Assembly (NCBI GenBank): GCA_025463985.1
Contig: JAODBM010000159.1
Span: 1-42,856, forward strand
Source of the DNA: Acidimicrobiales bacterium
Lineage (GTDB): Bacteria; Actinomycetota; Acidimicrobiia; Acidimicrobiales; Iamiaceae
Direction of reading: 5' to 3'
DNA: 42,856 nucleotides
The notes under the pieces are model-generated. The model did not search any database. It was not told the origin of the DNA and was given only the letters and a program-made list of their open reading frames with translations. Positions 42,134 through 42,856 of this stretch are shown piece after piece (positions within the stretch are counted from its first letter, which is position 1; every line of letters starts with the position of its first letter). The position numbers and the translations under genes are program-made.

Positions 42134-42856
42134 GTGGTCGATCGAGACGATGCCAGCACGCAGGGCGGTGGAGGACTGCGCCGCGAGCGCCACGGCACCA
42201 TCGACGTCTGGACGATCGACCGGCCGACCGCGGCGAACACCCTCGACCGCCGGGTCCTGACCGACCTCGCGTCGGCCATGGCCGCGGTCGCCGCCGACCC
42301 CGCGGTGCGCGCCGTGGTGCTCACCGGCGCGGGGGACCGGGCCTTCTGCGGGGGCATGGACCTGAAGGCGTTCGAGCGCGGCGAGCTCGACGGCTTCGAC
42401 TTCGCGGATCTCTTCCGGTTCTTTCGCGGTGGGCTCGCGATCCCGGTCGTGGCCGCGGTGAACGGCGCGGCGGTCGGCGGCGGGTTCGAGCTGGTGCTCG
42501 GCTGCGACCTCGTCGTGGCGTCCGACAACGCGCGGTTCGGGCTGCCCGAGGTGACCCATGGCCTGGTGGGCGCGTCGGGTGCGGTCGAGCTGCCGACGCG
42601 CATCCCGCTCGCGATAGCGCTGGAGCTCGGGCTCACCGGCGCCTTCATCGACGCCTCGCGCGCCTTGGCGCTCGGCCTGGTCAACCGCGTCGTGCCGGCG
42701 GGCGCGGCGCTCGCTGCCGCCCTCGACCTCGCCGGCACGATCGTGGCCAACGCGCCGGACGCCGTGGCGGCGACGAAGCACCTGATGCGCGCCGCGTTCG
42801 GTGACGGCGTCCTGAGCGCCCGGGTCGAGGCCGACGAGGTCGGCGCACGGGCGCAC
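42134..42856 (+). CDS. Enoyl-CoA hydratase/isomerase, 3'-truncated by the window
   Basis: The frame is open from GTG at 42134 to the window end (241 codons, no stop). AGGAGG lies 6 bases before the GTG. The product has GTIDVWTIDRPTAANTLDRR, then the oxyanion-hole strand RAFCGGMDLKAF and AVNGAAVGGGFELVLGCDLV with the first catalytic glutamate at Glu119. The second, Glu139, is in FGLPEVTHGLVG, exactly 20 residues later as in rat crotonase. It is therefore expected to hydrate 2-enoyl-CoA esters. The C-terminal helices are partly present (ATKHLMRAAF). It is divergent from the acid-less crotonase-fold gene. Confidence 0.9.
   Translation, partial: MVDRDDASTQGGGGLRRERHGTIDVWTIDRPTAANTLDRRVLTDLASAMAAVAADPAVRAVVLTGAGDRAFCGGMDLKAFERGELDGFDFADLFRFFRGGLAIPVVAAVNGAAVGGGFELVLGCDLVVASDNARFGLPEVTHGLVGASGAVELPTRIPLAIALELGLTGAFIDASRALALGLVNRVVPAGAALAAALDLAGTIVANAPDAVAATKHLMRAAFGDGVLSARVEADEVGARAH

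Overview
The window is strongly GC-rich, with very short intergenic gaps and many GTG starts. It carries three F420-dependent luciferase-like oxidoreductases, acyl-CoA dehydrogenases, DUF35/thiolase pairs and a type-2-like ValS. This points to a high-GC actinobacterium, plausibly class Acidimicrobiia. That placement is inferred from gene content and style; no marker search could be run. No rRNA, tRNA, CRISPR array, insertion sequence or phage gene was recognised.

Bases 1-8,300 hold housekeeping and envelope genes. They are a truncated DUF998 membrane protein, an LLM oxidoreductase translationally coupled to a Tat-exported phosphoesterase with a PHO-box-like repeat in front, a hemolysin-III-type protein, Ogt DNA repair, a lipoprotein with three FKBP domains, an MscS channel and a tiny His-rich membrane protein. 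Bases 8,016-12,527 hold a DUF5522 protein, valS and a divergent cysS. Next is an unusual membrane-anchored sigma-factor-like protein with a nine-copy PPPTT tail (12,611-13,957).

Bases 14,110-25,833 are a run of transporters and their regulators: an MFS exporter; an acyl-CoA dehydrogenase with a palindrome upstream; an XRE-cupin regulator divergent from an MFS exporter across a perfect 13-bp inverted repeat; an HTH regulator divergent from YceI; PsiE-like, methyltransferase and permuted-papain proteins; and a DHA2-type exporter divergent from a TetR regulator across four regularly spaced palindromes.

Bases 25,928-42,856 look like a catabolic island for a CoA-activated hydrophobic or carboxylated substrate. 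One apparent operon (35,977 down to 29,472) joins a thiolase-like enzyme, its DUF35 partner and a complete branched-chain-type ABC importer: binding protein, fused LivH-LivM permease, LivG and LivF. A strong hairpin sits between the binding protein and the permease. A second thiolase/DUF35 pair follows a nitroreductase. Around them are three SnoaL-like proteins, an amidohydrolase, an SDR dehydrogenase, an LLM oxidoreductase, an acyl-CoA dehydrogenase and two crotonase-fold proteins. One of the crotonases lacks every usual catalytic acid. The substrate cannot be read from sequence. The importer's linkage to the thiolase/DUF35 pair suggests that this operon imports and degrades one compound.

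No gap between genes exceeds 300 bases. The larger gaps hold the regulatory sites and hairpins listed, or nothing I could recognise.
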